Below, piece after piece: positions 53,523 through 62,304 of a DNA stretch of 64,000 nt. Source of the stretch: DAHVFY01 sp040388665 (GTDB lineage Bacteria; Chlamydiota; Chlamydiia; Chlamydiales; Rhabdochlamydiaceae); the NCBI GenBank assembly GCA_040388665.1, contig JAZKBL010000013.1, forward strand, positions 42,832 to 106,831, given 5' to 3'. The translations under genes and the position numbers were made by a program. A model generated the notes under the pieces. It made no database searches. It worked only from the letters and a program-made list of their open reading frames with translations, and was not told where the DNA came from. How positions within the stretch are numbered: the first letter of the stretch is position 1; every line of letters begins with the position of its first letter.

Positions 53523-54645
53523 TACAGAAAAAATAGAGGTTAAACCTCTTGGCTTTCCTATAACGACAAGCTTTTATGCGCAAAAAGATATTGAGACGCT
53601 CACAAAACTAGTCTCTTGCTGGGAATACGGTCAACCTGCATTCCCCGTGAATCCCCGATTGAACAAACTCCCGTCTATGCCTGAGATTTGCAATTCGGCG
53701 ACCCTTCTTTTCACTTCCGGCAGCACAGCGGAGCCCAAAATTGCTTGTCATAGTATGGAAAATTATCTCTTTAGTGCGCGTGGCACTAATGAAGTTTTAA
53801 GTCTTGGCTCCAATGATCGTTGGCTACTCTCTCTCCCCCTTTTTCATGTTGGAGGGCTTGCCATTTTATTTCGCTGCATGCTCGCAAGCGCAACTATAGT
53901 CCTTTCCGAGCTCCCTCTTATAGACTCTGTCCTCTTCCATCAAATCACGCATCTCTCCCTTGTACCCACACAGCTTTATCGCCTCTTGCAAGAGCCTACT
54001 TACAAGATAGAACAATGTGCCAGGCAGCTAAAAAGCATACTTCTTGGAGGAGCACCTATTGCTGAATCTTTACTTAAAAAAGCGATAGACAAAGGCTTCA
54101 ACATCCATCAAACATACGGCTTAACAGAAATGACAGCTCAGATCACGATGGATCCCTACCCCGGCCCGCTTCCCTTCCGAGAACTTAAAATTGCACAAGA
54201 CGGAGAAATTCTTGTAAAAGGACATACTCTTTTTCAAGGATATCTTAATACGCCTCTTATTCTTGATCAGGAAGGATGGTTTGCAACAAGAGATCTTGGA
54301 ATTTGGACGTCTAGTAATATGTTGAGGATCTTAGGGCGAAAAGATAATCTATTCATTTCAGGTGGTGAAAATATCCAGCCAGAAGAAATTGAATCTGCCC
54401 TCTTGAGCCTACCCAATATCATTGAAGCCATCGTTGTTCCAAAAATGGATCTTGAATTCGGTATGCGTCCCATAGCTTTCATCGAGCAAGACACAAAAGA
54501 AAATAATTTCTTACCAATCACCGAAATGCTTAAAAAAAAACTCCCCTCTTACAAAATTCCCATTAAATTTTTTTCTTTCCCAGAAACTTCAAGCTTAAAA
54601 CGGAATAGAAAAGAATTATTTGAGCTCGCTCAAAAGCTCGATTAG
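53500..54645 (+). CDS. menE: o-Succinylbenzoate-CoA ligase
   Basis: Acyl-CoA synthetase that activates o-succinylbenzoate before MenB. The 381-residue product has the AMP-binding P-loop LFTSGSTAEPKIACHS, the A5 motif QTYGLTEMTAQIT, GWFATRDLGIW and the hinge region GRKDNLFISGGENIQPEEIE, with a final Lys in SLKRNRKE. It is shorter than E. coli MenE (451), mainly in the N-terminal part, but all core motifs are present. The last 30 bp overlap the 3' end of the opposite thioesterase gene. Confidence 0.9.
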   Translation: MRFLCLTDTEKIEVKPLGFPITTSFYAQKDIETLTKLVSCWEYGQPAFPVNPRLNKLPSMPEICNSATLLFTSGSTAEPKIACHSMENYLFSARGTNEVLSLGSNDRWLLSLPLFHVGGLAILFRCMLASATIVLSELPLIDSVLFHQITHLSLVPTQLYRLLQEPTYKIEQCARQLKSILLGGAPIAESLLKKAIDKGFNIHQTYGLTEMTAQITMDPYPGPLPFRELKIAQDGEILVKGHTLFQGYLNTPLILDQEGWFATRDLGIWTSSNMLRILGRKDNLFISGGENIQPEEIESALLSLPNIIEAIVVPKMDLEFGMRPIAFIEQDTKENNFLPITEMLKKKLPSYKIPIKFFSFPETSSLKRNRKELFELAQKLD

Positions 54646-55014
54646 CTCTTGAGGAACAGGGATTGTCGTACATGTTTTTTTATCAACAGCAACATGAATG
54701 GTTGATGCTTTACCCATCTCTTTGTCGTTAGAATAAATTTTATAATTAAGAGTGAACGAAGATGTACCGATACGACCTAAAACAAGAACGATTTTAACAA
54801 GATCGCCTACCTTTAAAGGAGCGAAATAATCAGACTCTGCATGAACGATCGGCATCAGATAGTCGGATGATCTGAGCATCCTTCCCACCGTGAACCCCCG
54901 TTCTGCCAAAAATGATTCAAATGTTTCAACAGAGAGCCTCAGTTGTTCTGTAAAAAAAAGAACACCTGTAGCGTCGGTATCTCTTAAAAAAATCCTTGTC
55001 ATATATGTGTGCAT
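54616..55014 (-). CDS. menI: Hotdog acyl-CoA thioesterase, probable DHNA-CoA thioesterase
   Basis: A 132-residue 4-hydroxybenzoyl-CoA-thioesterase-type hotdog protein: MTRIFLRDTDATGVLFFTEQ followed by FESFLAERGF, then IVHAESDYFAPLKVGDLVKI and RIGTSSFTLNYKIY. The Asp in RDTDATGV corresponds to the catalytic Asp of this family. In the classical pathway MenB yields 1,4-dihydroxy-2-naphthoyl-CoA, which must be hydrolysed before MenA acts. A thioesterase convergent with menE and overlapping it by 30 bp is therefore a strong candidate for MenI. This assignment rests on context; the sequence alone shows only the hotdog family. Confidence 0.72.
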   Translation of the reverse strand: MHTYMTRIFLRDTDATGVLFFTEQLRLSVETFESFLAERGFTVGRMLRSSDYLMPIVHAESDYFAPLKVGDLVKIVLVLGRIGTSSFTLNYKIYSNDKEMGKASTIHVAVDKKTCTTIPVPQELIELLSELK

Positions 55015-55110
55015 AACTTTTCACATGATATCAATTTTTCTTAAATTCGACGATATAAAATTAATTTTTTATTTGTAATTTTTTTTCTAAGCCGTTCATT
55101 TATAACATCT

Positions 55111-55145
55111 GAGTGGGTTATAAATAGCATATTTTTAACCCACTC
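55111..55145. promoter_or_regulatory. Inverted repeat in divergent promoter region
   Basis: GAGTGGGTTA (55111-55120) is perfectly mirrored as TAACCCACTC (55136-55145), with an AT-rich 15-nt spacer that includes TATAAAT. It lies between divergent genes, so it may be an operator overlapping a -10 box, or a hairpin. Confidence 0.45.
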
Positions 55146-55236
55146 ATCGTTATTAAAATAGGGAGTGACGTTGTGGAAAATAAACCGGTCGCCTATAATT
55201 TGGTCCTTTATAGATATCAATACAAGTGTAAGAATT

Positions 55237-57258
55237 ATGGATCAAATACCTCTAGATGATACAAGCATCACCTATTTCTTAGATGAGATGCAACAAGAGG
55301 AAAAAGCTCAATATGCGGATGATTTTCTTTTGCGCGGTGAACTTGCACTGCTGCAAGGAAATTACGCAAAAGGAATGGAGCTCTTCGATCTTGGGACAAA
55401 ATGCGATCCTAATAACGCTGAACTTTTTTTTCGGCAAGCTCTAGCTCTTTTTGAATATGGAAGTGAAGAAGGTAGAGAAAAAGCTTTAGTTCTTGCACAT
55501 AAAAAATTCCGTAGCGCAGCCTCTTTAAACCCTCAGTTTTTTGACAATTGGCATGCCTGGGGAAATGCACTGACTCTTCTTGGAGTCACACACAAAGATC
55601 CTCGCTATTTTTTTGAAGCAAAAGAAAAATACCAAAAAGCCATCGATCTTGCCGAAGATCAAAAAGCAGACCTCCTAGCAGAACTTTACTGGGACTTAGG
55701 CGTTGTCTTCATGCATATTGCAAATCACTCAGGAGAGGCGAGCGATGCCAATCATGCGTTAGACGCTTTTCGTATGACATCTTCTTTACAAGAACGACTA
55801 CCTGCTCAATTTTGGAACGACTTTGGCTCAGCAGCACTTCTTTTGGCTGAAAAAATTACTGACATTAGACTTTATGTTAAAGCAATCAACTGCTTTAAGC
55901 ACGCGATCTCCATTGAAGACAATAACTACGAACACTGGATGTCACTTGCAGGAACTCTTGAGTCTCTCTATGAATTTACGCACGATGACGATCACTTTTC
56001 TCAAGCAAATGAATGTTTTGGCGCAGCTGCTAACCTACAGCCTCATGAAATGTCCGTGTGGTTTGACTGGGCGCAGCTTCTATGCACCTCGGGAAGACAT
56101 ACTTCTGATACAAAAAGATTGCGCACCTGTATTGAAAAATGCCATAGAGCCCACGCTTGCGATACAAGCAATCCCTTTGTGCTCGCGATATGGGCGGAAG
56201 CTCTGGCACTTTTAGGAGAACTCAATGAAAGACTTGATCTTATCTATGACGCTCAAAACAAACTTGCAGAAGCTGAAGAATTAGCGGCAGCAAATCCAGA
56301 AATTTATCACTCCTATGGCATGTGTCTGATTTCATTCGGCAAATACTTCCAAGACCTTGATTATTACTACCAAGCCATTGAAAAATTTCAGCATGGTCTT
56401 TCTATCGATAGATCTTGCCATCACCTTTGGTATGCAATCGCAAATGCTTACTCTATTGTAAGCGAAATGGAAGAGGGCACAGAAGCCTTTGAAAGAGCTT
56501 CCAAATTTTATAGAAAAGCCATCGATATTTACCCATCCAGCTATTATATCGTAGATTATGCCATCACCTTATCTAAGTGGGGAGAGGCTGTACATGATCA
56601 AAAACTCCTTGAAGACTCGATTACTGAATTTGAAAGAGCACTTCAAATGCAAAAGAATGCGATCTATCTTCACCCTGATTGGCTGTATCACTATGCGATC
56701 ACACTAGATCTTTTAGGGGCTTTTTACGAAGAAGAATCTTATTACGCCAAATCCCTTGAAATCTTAAACCACGTCCTCATGATCGACCCCGATTTCCCTC
56801 ATATTCATCACCGCATCGCTCTTGTATGCGCTCATAGGGCAGAACTTCTTAATGAGATGGATAGCTTTTACCGCTCTTTACACCACTTTCGATTTGCGGA
56901 AAAACATGATGAAGACAATGAACAGGTCATTCTCGACAGCGCTGTCACTTTAATCAATTTATCTCAGCACACCCAAGACTCAGTAGAAGCCGCGACAGCT
57001 CTTCGTGAAGCTGAAACTAAGCTTACAACAGCTGCAAAGCTCGGGTGCGCGTCAGCCTATTATCATTTAAGCACACTCTATTCTTTACTTCAGCAAACAG
57101 ACCGCGCTATTGCTTTCTTAATTAAAGCGCATCAGTTTGACGCACTTCCGTGCATTGATGATCTTTTAGAAGACGACTGGCTAGAAAACTTACGTTGCTC
57201 TCCTGAGTTTCGAGAATTTCTCGCTGAACTCGAAAAACGACACATCCGCGAACCTTAA
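55237..57258 (+). CDS. TPR-repeat protein, 673 residues
   Basis: A soluble protein with many tetratricopeptide-like repeats, for example EAKEKYQKAIDLAEDQKADL, YVKAINCFKHAISIEDNNYE and YYQAIEKFQHGLSIDRSCHH, and further ones to a C-terminal part LECRHI-type end (LEKRHIREP). Repeats show the W/Y-A/G pattern with unit length about 45-50, longer than the standard 34. I choose the ATG at 55237 (MDQIPLDDTSITYFLDE); an in-frame GTG at 55165 adds 24 residues. No signal peptide. TPR proteins act as scaffolds or, in Chlamydiae, as type III-secretion chaperone-like factors; the partner here is unknown. Confidence 0.75.
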   Translation: MDQIPLDDTSITYFLDEMQQEEKAQYADDFLLRGELALLQGNYAKGMELFDLGTKCDPNNAELFFRQALALFEYGSEEGREKALVLAHKKFRSAASLNPQFFDNWHAWGNALTLLGVTHKDPRYFFEAKEKYQKAIDLAEDQKADLLAELYWDLGVVFMHIANHSGEASDANHALDAFRMTSSLQERLPAQFWNDFGSAALLLAEKITDIRLYVKAINCFKHAISIEDNNYEHWMSLAGTLESLYEFTHDDDHFSQANECFGAAANLQPHEMSVWFDWAQLLCTSGRHTSDTKRLRTCIEKCHRAHACDTSNPFVLAIWAEALALLGELNERLDLIYDAQNKLAEAEELAAANPEIYHSYGMCLISFGKYFQDLDYYYQAIEKFQHGLSIDRSCHHLWYAIANAYSIVSEMEEGTEAFERASKFYRKAIDIYPSSYYIVDYAITLSKWGEAVHDQKLLEDSITEFERALQMQKNAIYLHPDWLYHYAITLDLLGAFYEEESYYAKSLEILNHVLMIDPDFPHIHHRIALVCAHRAELLNEMDSFYRSLHHFRFAEKHDEDNEQVILDSAVTLINLSQHTQDSVEAATALREAETKLTTAAKLGCASAYYHLSTLYSLLQQTDRAIAFLIKAHQFDALPCIDDLLEDDWLENLRCSPEFREFLAELEKRHIREP

Positions 57259-57281
57259 AACCCTTAATGAAGGGGATTTTT

Positions 57282-58199
57282 ATGACAACGACTGTTCCAA
57301 TAAGCCCCACACGACCTATTCATATTTCTTTAAACGCAAATCAATGCATACGCTCCCAGCTGCCCATTGAAAGTTTATGTACAATTGTTTTTCAGAAAAC
57401 TCCTAAAGAACTTTGTTATAGTGAAAATCCTTTTATATATCCATTTCCACGTTGCCGATCCGTGATTGAATTTACATCTGAAAAAGCAAGACAAACAACT
57501 TTAAATAATATCAAGAAGATTGAAAATAAAACTGAAAAATTGGACCGGCTTGAAGAAGCGATCCGTCAAGGAAATTTTAACGATCCGATCTTTAATCTAA
57601 CCAATGAAAACCTTGACGGACTAGAAGGCCACCCTCTTCTTGAGTTTCCTTTTGTTGCCCTGTACGGCTTAAGACACCTTGAACTCACAGTAGATGATTA
57701 TTCTCTCATCCAATCTTATTACGGACTAAGAACAAAATATACTCAAGAAAACATTCAAGCTCATCTTCTTATTCATCAAGATAATACAGTTAATGAACAA
57801 ACAAAAGAGATGCTACGCCGTATGCTTTTACAAGGCAATGAACTCTCGGGTGCATACCTTCAAGTCTTTAACAACAAAATTGAAAGACTTGTTCAATATA
57901 TTCGTGCAGACAATCTAAACAAACACCAACTTGTCTTTTTTTCTGTAACTGATCCAGAGATTCACAACTACACATATATCAGTAAATCTATCTGGACTTG
58001 TTTTGAACTTGTAGCATTTACACACTTCGACAATAAACAATCTTTTGCAAGCCCCTCTATCGAAATCCTTAATCTTGCTGAAAAAATCCTAAGACTTTAT
58101 CCCCATGATGGCTTCATTCGAGCAGAAACCACATTCATGGAAGATGACTCTATAAGAAATAAATCCACATTAGAAGTGTTTAAATACAAAAACAGATAA
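57282..58199 (+). CDS. Hypothetical protein, 305 residues
   Basis: Not recognised. The ATG at 57282 has GAAGGGG six bases upstream and gives MTTTVPISPTRPIHISLN at the start; the earlier ATG at 57267 lies before that ribosome-binding site. The protein is soluble, with helical charged segments (TLNNIKKIENKTEKLDRLEE), and no motif I can name. The N-terminal 25 residues are rich in Ser, Thr, Pro and Ile, a composition sometimes seen in type III-secreted proteins. It lies 23 bp after the TPR gene and may be co-transcribed with it. Confidence 0.65.
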   Translation: MTTTVPISPTRPIHISLNANQCIRSQLPIESLCTIVFQKTPKELCYSENPFIYPFPRCRSVIEFTSEKARQTTLNNIKKIENKTEKLDRLEEAIRQGNFNDPIFNLTNENLDGLEGHPLLEFPFVALYGLRHLELTVDDYSLIQSYYGLRTKYTQENIQAHLLIHQDNTVNEQTKEMLRRMLLQGNELSGAYLQVFNNKIERLVQYIRADNLNKHQLVFFSVTDPEIHNYTYISKSIWTCFELVAFTHFDNKQSFASPSIEILNLAEKILRLYPHDGFIRAETTFMEDDSIRNKSTLEVFKYKNR

Positions 58200-58256
58200 G
58201 CTCAAATTCCTGAAAAAATAAAATTTCACCCTACGCGCTTATTACTATACCAATTT

Positions 58257-58310
58257 CAACGCAAAGGAAAGAAGATAAGACGCAAAGGCGCAAAGAAACA
58301 AAAAACAATA
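58257..58310. repeat. Third occurrence of the AACGCAAAG-type repeat
   Basis: aacgcaaaggaaagaagata is followed by agacgcaaaggcgcaaagaa. It matches the arm of the repeat at 21751-21855. A partial inverse, cttcctttacgtt, appears at 58349-58361. Confidence 0.65.
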
Positions 58311-58396
58311 AAGGGAGTTATACACGACGTTTATGCACAAACTAAATCTTCCTTTACGTTAAAACTGATGCAGCACGCAAGTGTGTAAAATGAGGT

Positions 58397-58567
58397 TCAA
58401 TGCTCGTTACGTTTTAGAACTTCTGTAAGAAGCACGGCTGCTTGAAGCGATGTGCTCTTTAGAAGGCGTTTGATTTGTGAAGCTTTTGGCTTTTTTTCTT
58501 TAATGTGATAAGCGTCTTTCTCTTTGGTGCTTCGAAGAAAAAACTCTGATCGGTTGGTTGAATTCAT
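58397..58567 (-). CDS. Small basic protein coupled to floA
   Basis: A 56-residue frame, MNSTNRSEFFLRSTKEKDAY at the start and VLLTEVLKRNEH at the end, starts at the ATG at 58565-58567 that overlaps the floA TGA (ATGA). It is basic, with Lys-rich KEKKPKASQIKRLLK and a short amphipathic helix SLQAAVLLTEVLK. No homologue comes to mind. The perfect stop/start overlap and continuous reading make a real gene likely. As a third member of the nfeD-floA unit it could be a regulator or membrane-raft associated factor. Confidence 0.6.
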   Translation of the reverse strand: MNSTNRSEFFLRSTKEKDAYHIKEKKPKASQIKRLLKSTSLQAAVLLTEVLKRNEH

Positions 58568-59571
58568 GTTTCTTCATCCTTAGCAATTGAGTTGCGCATC
58601 TCTGTGTCGGCTTGGATGTTTTTCATCCTGTAGTAGTCCATGATTCCTAAATTGCCTTTGCGGAAGGATTCTGCCATCGCAAGTGGAATTTGTGCTTCCG
58701 CTTCTACAACGCGCGAGCGCATCTCCGTAACTTTAGCGGTATTTTCTTGCTCCATTGCAACAGCCATTGCGCGCCGCTCTTCTGCTTTTGCTTGGGCAAT
58801 TCTTTTGTCAGATTCTGCCTGGTCTGCTCTAAGACGCGCGCCGATGTTCTCGCCAACGCCAATATCAGCAATATCAATAGAAAGAATTTCAAACGCTGTC
58901 TGTGCATCAAGACCTCGTTCTAAAACGAGCTTAGAAATTCTCTGAGGTGATGCGAGTACATCAAGATGCGTCTCTGATGCGCCAATCGCGTTAACAATCC
59001 CCTCTCCCACGCGCGCAATGATCGTTTCTTCTGTTGCGCCGCCAACGAGCTGTAAAATGTTGGTACGCACAGTGACTCTTGCTCTACATTTAAGCTGAAC
59101 CCCATCTTTTGCAACAGCAATGATGTATTCTCCATGTTTGCTATCTGGGCAATCGATTACTTTTGGATTCACAGAGGTGCGTACAGCATCAAGAATATCG
59201 CGTCCTGCAAGATCGATTGCTGTCGCTTGTCTCCAGGTAAGAGGGATATTTGCCTTATCAGCTGCAATCATCGCGCGGACAACATTACCTACATTTCCGC
59301 CCGCCAAACAATGCGTTTCAAGATCTGCAACAGTGATCGTTTTAATTCCCGCTTTAAACGTGTTAATCCTTGCGTTAACGATCACGCGAGGGGGGATCTT
59401 GCGCATGCTCATCCCAACGATATTGAAAAGAGAGATCGGTGTTCCTGAGACGAATGCTTGGAACCAGAGACCTAAAAATTTTGCTACGACACTTACAACG
59501 ATAATGGCTACGATTGCCAGTACAAAAAACAGAAGATAAATCCCTGCCGATACATCAATTTCCCCTAACAT
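58564..59571 (-). CDS. floA: Flotillin-like protein FloA
   Basis: Membrane scaffolding protein of the SPFH family (YqfA type) that organises functional membrane microdomains. I choose the ATG at 59571 (MLGEIDVSAGIYLLFF), preceded by AAGGAG seven bases away, giving 335 residues; a start at 59610 would lie inside nfeD. A single N-terminal hydrophobic hairpin (about residues 10-40) is followed by the conserved PPRVIVNARINTFKAG, CLAGGNVGNVVRAMIAADKA, and a long coiled coil (KRIAQAKAEERRAMAVAMEQ). It is one base after the nfeD stop, the order normal for NfeD-FloA pairs. Confidence 0.93.
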   Translation of the reverse strand: MLGEIDVSAGIYLLFFVLAIVAIIVVSVVAKFLGLWFQAFVSGTPISLFNIVGMSMRKIPPRVIVNARINTFKAGIKTITVADLETHCLAGGNVGNVVRAMIAADKANIPLTWRQATAIDLAGRDILDAVRTSVNPKVIDCPDSKHGEYIIAVAKDGVQLKCRARVTVRTNILQLVGGATEETIIARVGEGIVNAIGASETHLDVLASPQRISKLVLERGLDAQTAFEILSIDIADIGVGENIGARLRADQAESDKRIAQAKAEERRAMAVAMEQENTAKVTEMRSRVVEAEAQIPLAMAESFRKGNLGIMDYYRMKNIQADTEMRNSIAKDEET

Positions 59572-59572
59572 C

Positions 59573-61021
59573 TTAAATCTCCTTAACGATATAGCACGCA
59601 CCTTGCGCACGGATAATCATAACAGATGCACCTTTAAGAATATACTTGGATTCTGAAACGGCTTGAAAAGGTTCTCCGTCGATAGAGATGTGTCCTGAAG
59701 GTTTTAAATCGGAAAGAGCAATCCCTTGTTTTCCTATATGATCAGGATTGAGCGCGCATGGGATAAATCCTTCTTGAGTATCATCTAAAACAAATTTTTT
59801 TAAAAAAAATTTTCTTCTTGGCAAATAACGCATCATCAAACAAATCACCACAAAAGAAGCGAATACTCCAAAAGAAAACCATCCCAAACGGTAGAGTAAA
59901 ATATCAAAACCCCATTCTGAAAAATTAAGACTTACTCCTTCAAAACTCGGCAGCGTCAGCATAAAGAGGCTTCCAAGCGTTAAAACAATCCCTAAAATAC
60001 CCACAATGCCAAAGCCTGGAATAACAAAAATCTCAAGTAAAAGAAAAAGAACGCCTAAACTTAAAATGATGAGCTCAAGCCAATTGATTGTCTGAAGGGA
60101 GAAGCTAGACAGAAGAATAAGTGACAAGCAACTGATAGCTAAAACGCCTGGCAATCCAAAACCTGGATGAGACATCTCTAAATACACCCCAAGAATAAGT
60201 CCCATAAGAAGAAGTGATGAGATGGCTGGGTGGCTTAAAAAAGCAAAAAAGTCGATCTTCCAATCGGTATAAGGAAGGATCACTTTTTCAGAAATTTCTG
60301 CAAAGAAAGGGTATGAAAATAACGAGTCAGCTTCAAAATCGGCGATGTTATATTCAAGAAGTTCTTCTGCATTCAACGCAAGAAGCTTACCTTTTGACAC
60401 AATCACCTTATCGCTATCTTGAATCTGGCTTAAATCCTCAAGGGCTAAAATATTCCCCTGTCTCCGAACAAGGATCATATCTTTATCTACCATCGCTTCT
60501 GCAATCAAAGGGTTTCTTCCATAGACTTTTGCAAGATTTGCAAACTCAACGCGAAGAGCAGAAACCACTTTCTCAGAAGCTGTTTCCATCTCTCCATCTG
60601 CATTTGCAATCACAGGCTCTGCAGCACCCATATTAGCAGTTGGCGTAATGCCTATATACCTGCATGAAAACCCGAGCATAGCACCTGCAGATAATGCCCA
60701 ATTGTCAATGAAAGCAACAACCGGAATATGATCTTCACGATCGATCTTCACAAGAAGTTGAGCAATTTTTACAGCAGCAAAAACCTCTCCGCCCGGAGTA
60801 TTGAGCTTAAGAACTATAAAGGAGACTTTTTCTTTTTTAAAATGATCCAGCGCAAATTTCACATATAAATGCGTTGATTCATCAATCATATGATCCCCTT
60901 CAATTTCAATCAGCCCAATCTTATTTTCTGTAGACGAATTGATAGGGATATACCGGCTAAAATCAGGACTGCCAAAAAGGCTGCTGACACACAGTATCAA
61001 TAAAAATAGTAATTTTTTCAC
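59573..61021 (-). CDS. nfeD: NfeD-family membrane-bound serine protease
   Basis: Partner of flotillin. The 482-residue product has a signal peptide (residues 1-17), a ClpP-like serine protease domain (about 30-215) with VLKLNTPGGEVFAAV, the nucleophile in NWALSAGAM and the Lys of the dyad in ASEKVVSALR, then four to five membrane helices (about 255-375) and a C-terminal OB-fold NfeD domain (about 410-482) with GKQGIALSDLKPSGHISIDG and GASVMIIRAQG. Coupled to hemL upstream by ATGA and to floA downstream. Confidence 0.92.
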   Translation of the reverse strand: MKKLLFLLILCVSSLFGSPDFSRYIPINSSTENKIGLIEIEGDHMIDESTHLYVKFALDHFKKEKVSFIVLKLNTPGGEVFAAVKIAQLLVKIDREDHIPVVAFIDNWALSAGAMLGFSCRYIGITPTANMGAAEPVIANADGEMETASEKVVSALRVEFANLAKVYGRNPLIAEAMVDKDMILVRRQGNILALEDLSQIQDSDKVIVSKGKLLALNAEELLEYNIADFEADSLFSYPFFAEISEKVILPYTDWKIDFFAFLSHPAISSLLLMGLILGVYLEMSHPGFGLPGVLAISCLSLILLSSFSLQTINWLELIILSLGVLFLLLEIFVIPGFGIVGILGIVLTLGSLFMLTLPSFEGVSLNFSEWGFDILLYRLGWFSFGVFASFVVICLMMRYLPRRKFFLKKFVLDDTQEGFIPCALNPDHIGKQGIALSDLKPSGHISIDGEPFQAVSESKYILKGASVMIIRAQGACYIVKEI

Positions 61022-62301
61022 ATCTTATCCAAAAATGAGAGAATAGCATCTCTTGTCTTTTCAAGATTTGACTCTTGATGAGCACTTGAAACAAACCAGG
61101 TTTCATAAGGAGATGGCGGAATATAAATCCCCTGATGAAAGAGATCTACAAAAAGGCATTTGAAAGACCCTTCATCAAGAGTTTTAAGATCTTCACTACA
61201 TGTGACCTTTTGACAACCCAAAAAGAGCGTAAAGCCAGAACCTACTTGTTGTATACAGGCGTTAAGTCCTTTTGCCGCAATCATCTCTTGAATAGGCTTT
61301 GTGATCACATCCGCTTTCCTTTCTAGCTCTGCATAAAATCCTTCTTTCTCTATTTCTTCAAGCGTTGCAAGCCCAGCACACATCGCAACAGGATTTCCAG
61401 AAAGCGTCCCGCCATGATAAACACGCCCAAGTGGAGCTAGATGATCCATGATCTCTTTTTTTCCTCCAAAAGCAGCGCACGGAAAGCCGCCACCAATCAC
61501 CTTACCAAAACAGGTCAAATCAGGATCTATTCCATAAATCCCCTGCGCTCCATCTAAAGCCGCTCGAAATCCTGTAATCACCTCATCAAAAATAAGAACA
61601 ATCCCCCGTTTTCTTGTCTCCTCACGCAGCATGTCATGAAATTCTTGAGTTGCCGGCACAAGACCCATGTTACCTGCAATCGGCTCAAAAATAACAGCTG
61701 CGATCTCATCACCTTTTTCTTCAAAGACAGCTTTACAAGCTGCGCAGTCGTTGTAAGGCAAAGAGATCGTGTATTGAATCGTGTCGTTTAAGATCCCCTT
61801 CGAAGAAGACGTTGGAGTTAAATGAGTCACACCAGAGCCTGCCTGCACTAAAAGAGAATCAACATGCCCGTGATAATTGCCATTAAACTTCACGATATAA
61901 GGCCTTCCCGTATATCCCCGCGCAAGTCTAAGAGCGCTCATGGTTGCTTCAGTACCTGAGCTTGTAAACCGAATCTTCTCAACACTTGGGTAGTGTTTAA
62001 TGATTCTAGAAGCTAGCTCTTCCTCATAAGGCGTGATGATGCCAAAAGAAGAACTCTTCTCCATCTGACGACATACCGCTGCAACAACCTTCGGATGCGC
62101 ATGCCCTAGAATCAACGCCCCCCAGCTGCAACAAAAATCAACATAACGATGACCATCCGCATCCAAAAGGGTATCCCCATTTCCCGAAACAGCAACAAGA
62201 GGTGTCATATCAAGCCCCTTAAATGCTCTCACAGGCGAATTGACGCCCCCCGGAATCACACCCAAAGACGCTTCATAAACTTCACGACTTTTCTCACGCA
62301 T
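61018..62301 (-). CDS. hemL: Glutamate-1-semialdehyde 2,1-aminomutase
   Basis: PLP enzyme making 5-aminolevulinate from glutamate-1-semialdehyde for haem synthesis. The 427-residue product starts with the typical EASLGVIPGGVNSPVRAF, has FTSSGTEATMSALRLARGYTG-type binding block, FEPIAGNMGLV, IFDEVITGFRA, and the Schiff-base Lys in TCFGKVIGGGFPCAA. All conserved positions are kept and length is normal. Coupled to nfeD by ATGA; three bases after the preceding gene on the same strand. Confidence 0.95.
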   Translation of the reverse strand: MREKSREVYEASLGVIPGGVNSPVRAFKGLDMTPLVAVSGNGDTLLDADGHRYVDFCCSWGALILGHAHPKVVAAVCRQMEKSSSFGIITPYEEELASRIIKHYPSVEKIRFTSSGTEATMSALRLARGYTGRPYIVKFNGNYHGHVDSLLVQAGSGVTHLTPTSSSKGILNDTIQYTISLPYNDCAACKAVFEEKGDEIAAVIFEPIAGNMGLVPATQEFHDMLREETRKRGIVLIFDEVITGFRAALDGAQGIYGIDPDLTCFGKVIGGGFPCAAFGGKKEIMDHLAPLGRVYHGGTLSGNPVAMCAGLATLEEIEKEGFYAELERKADVITKPIQEMIAAKGLNACIQQVGSGFTLFLGCQKVTCSEDLKTLDEGSFKCLFVDLFHQGIYIPPSPYETWFVSSAHQESNLEKTRDAILSFLDKM

Positions 62302-62304
62302 TTT

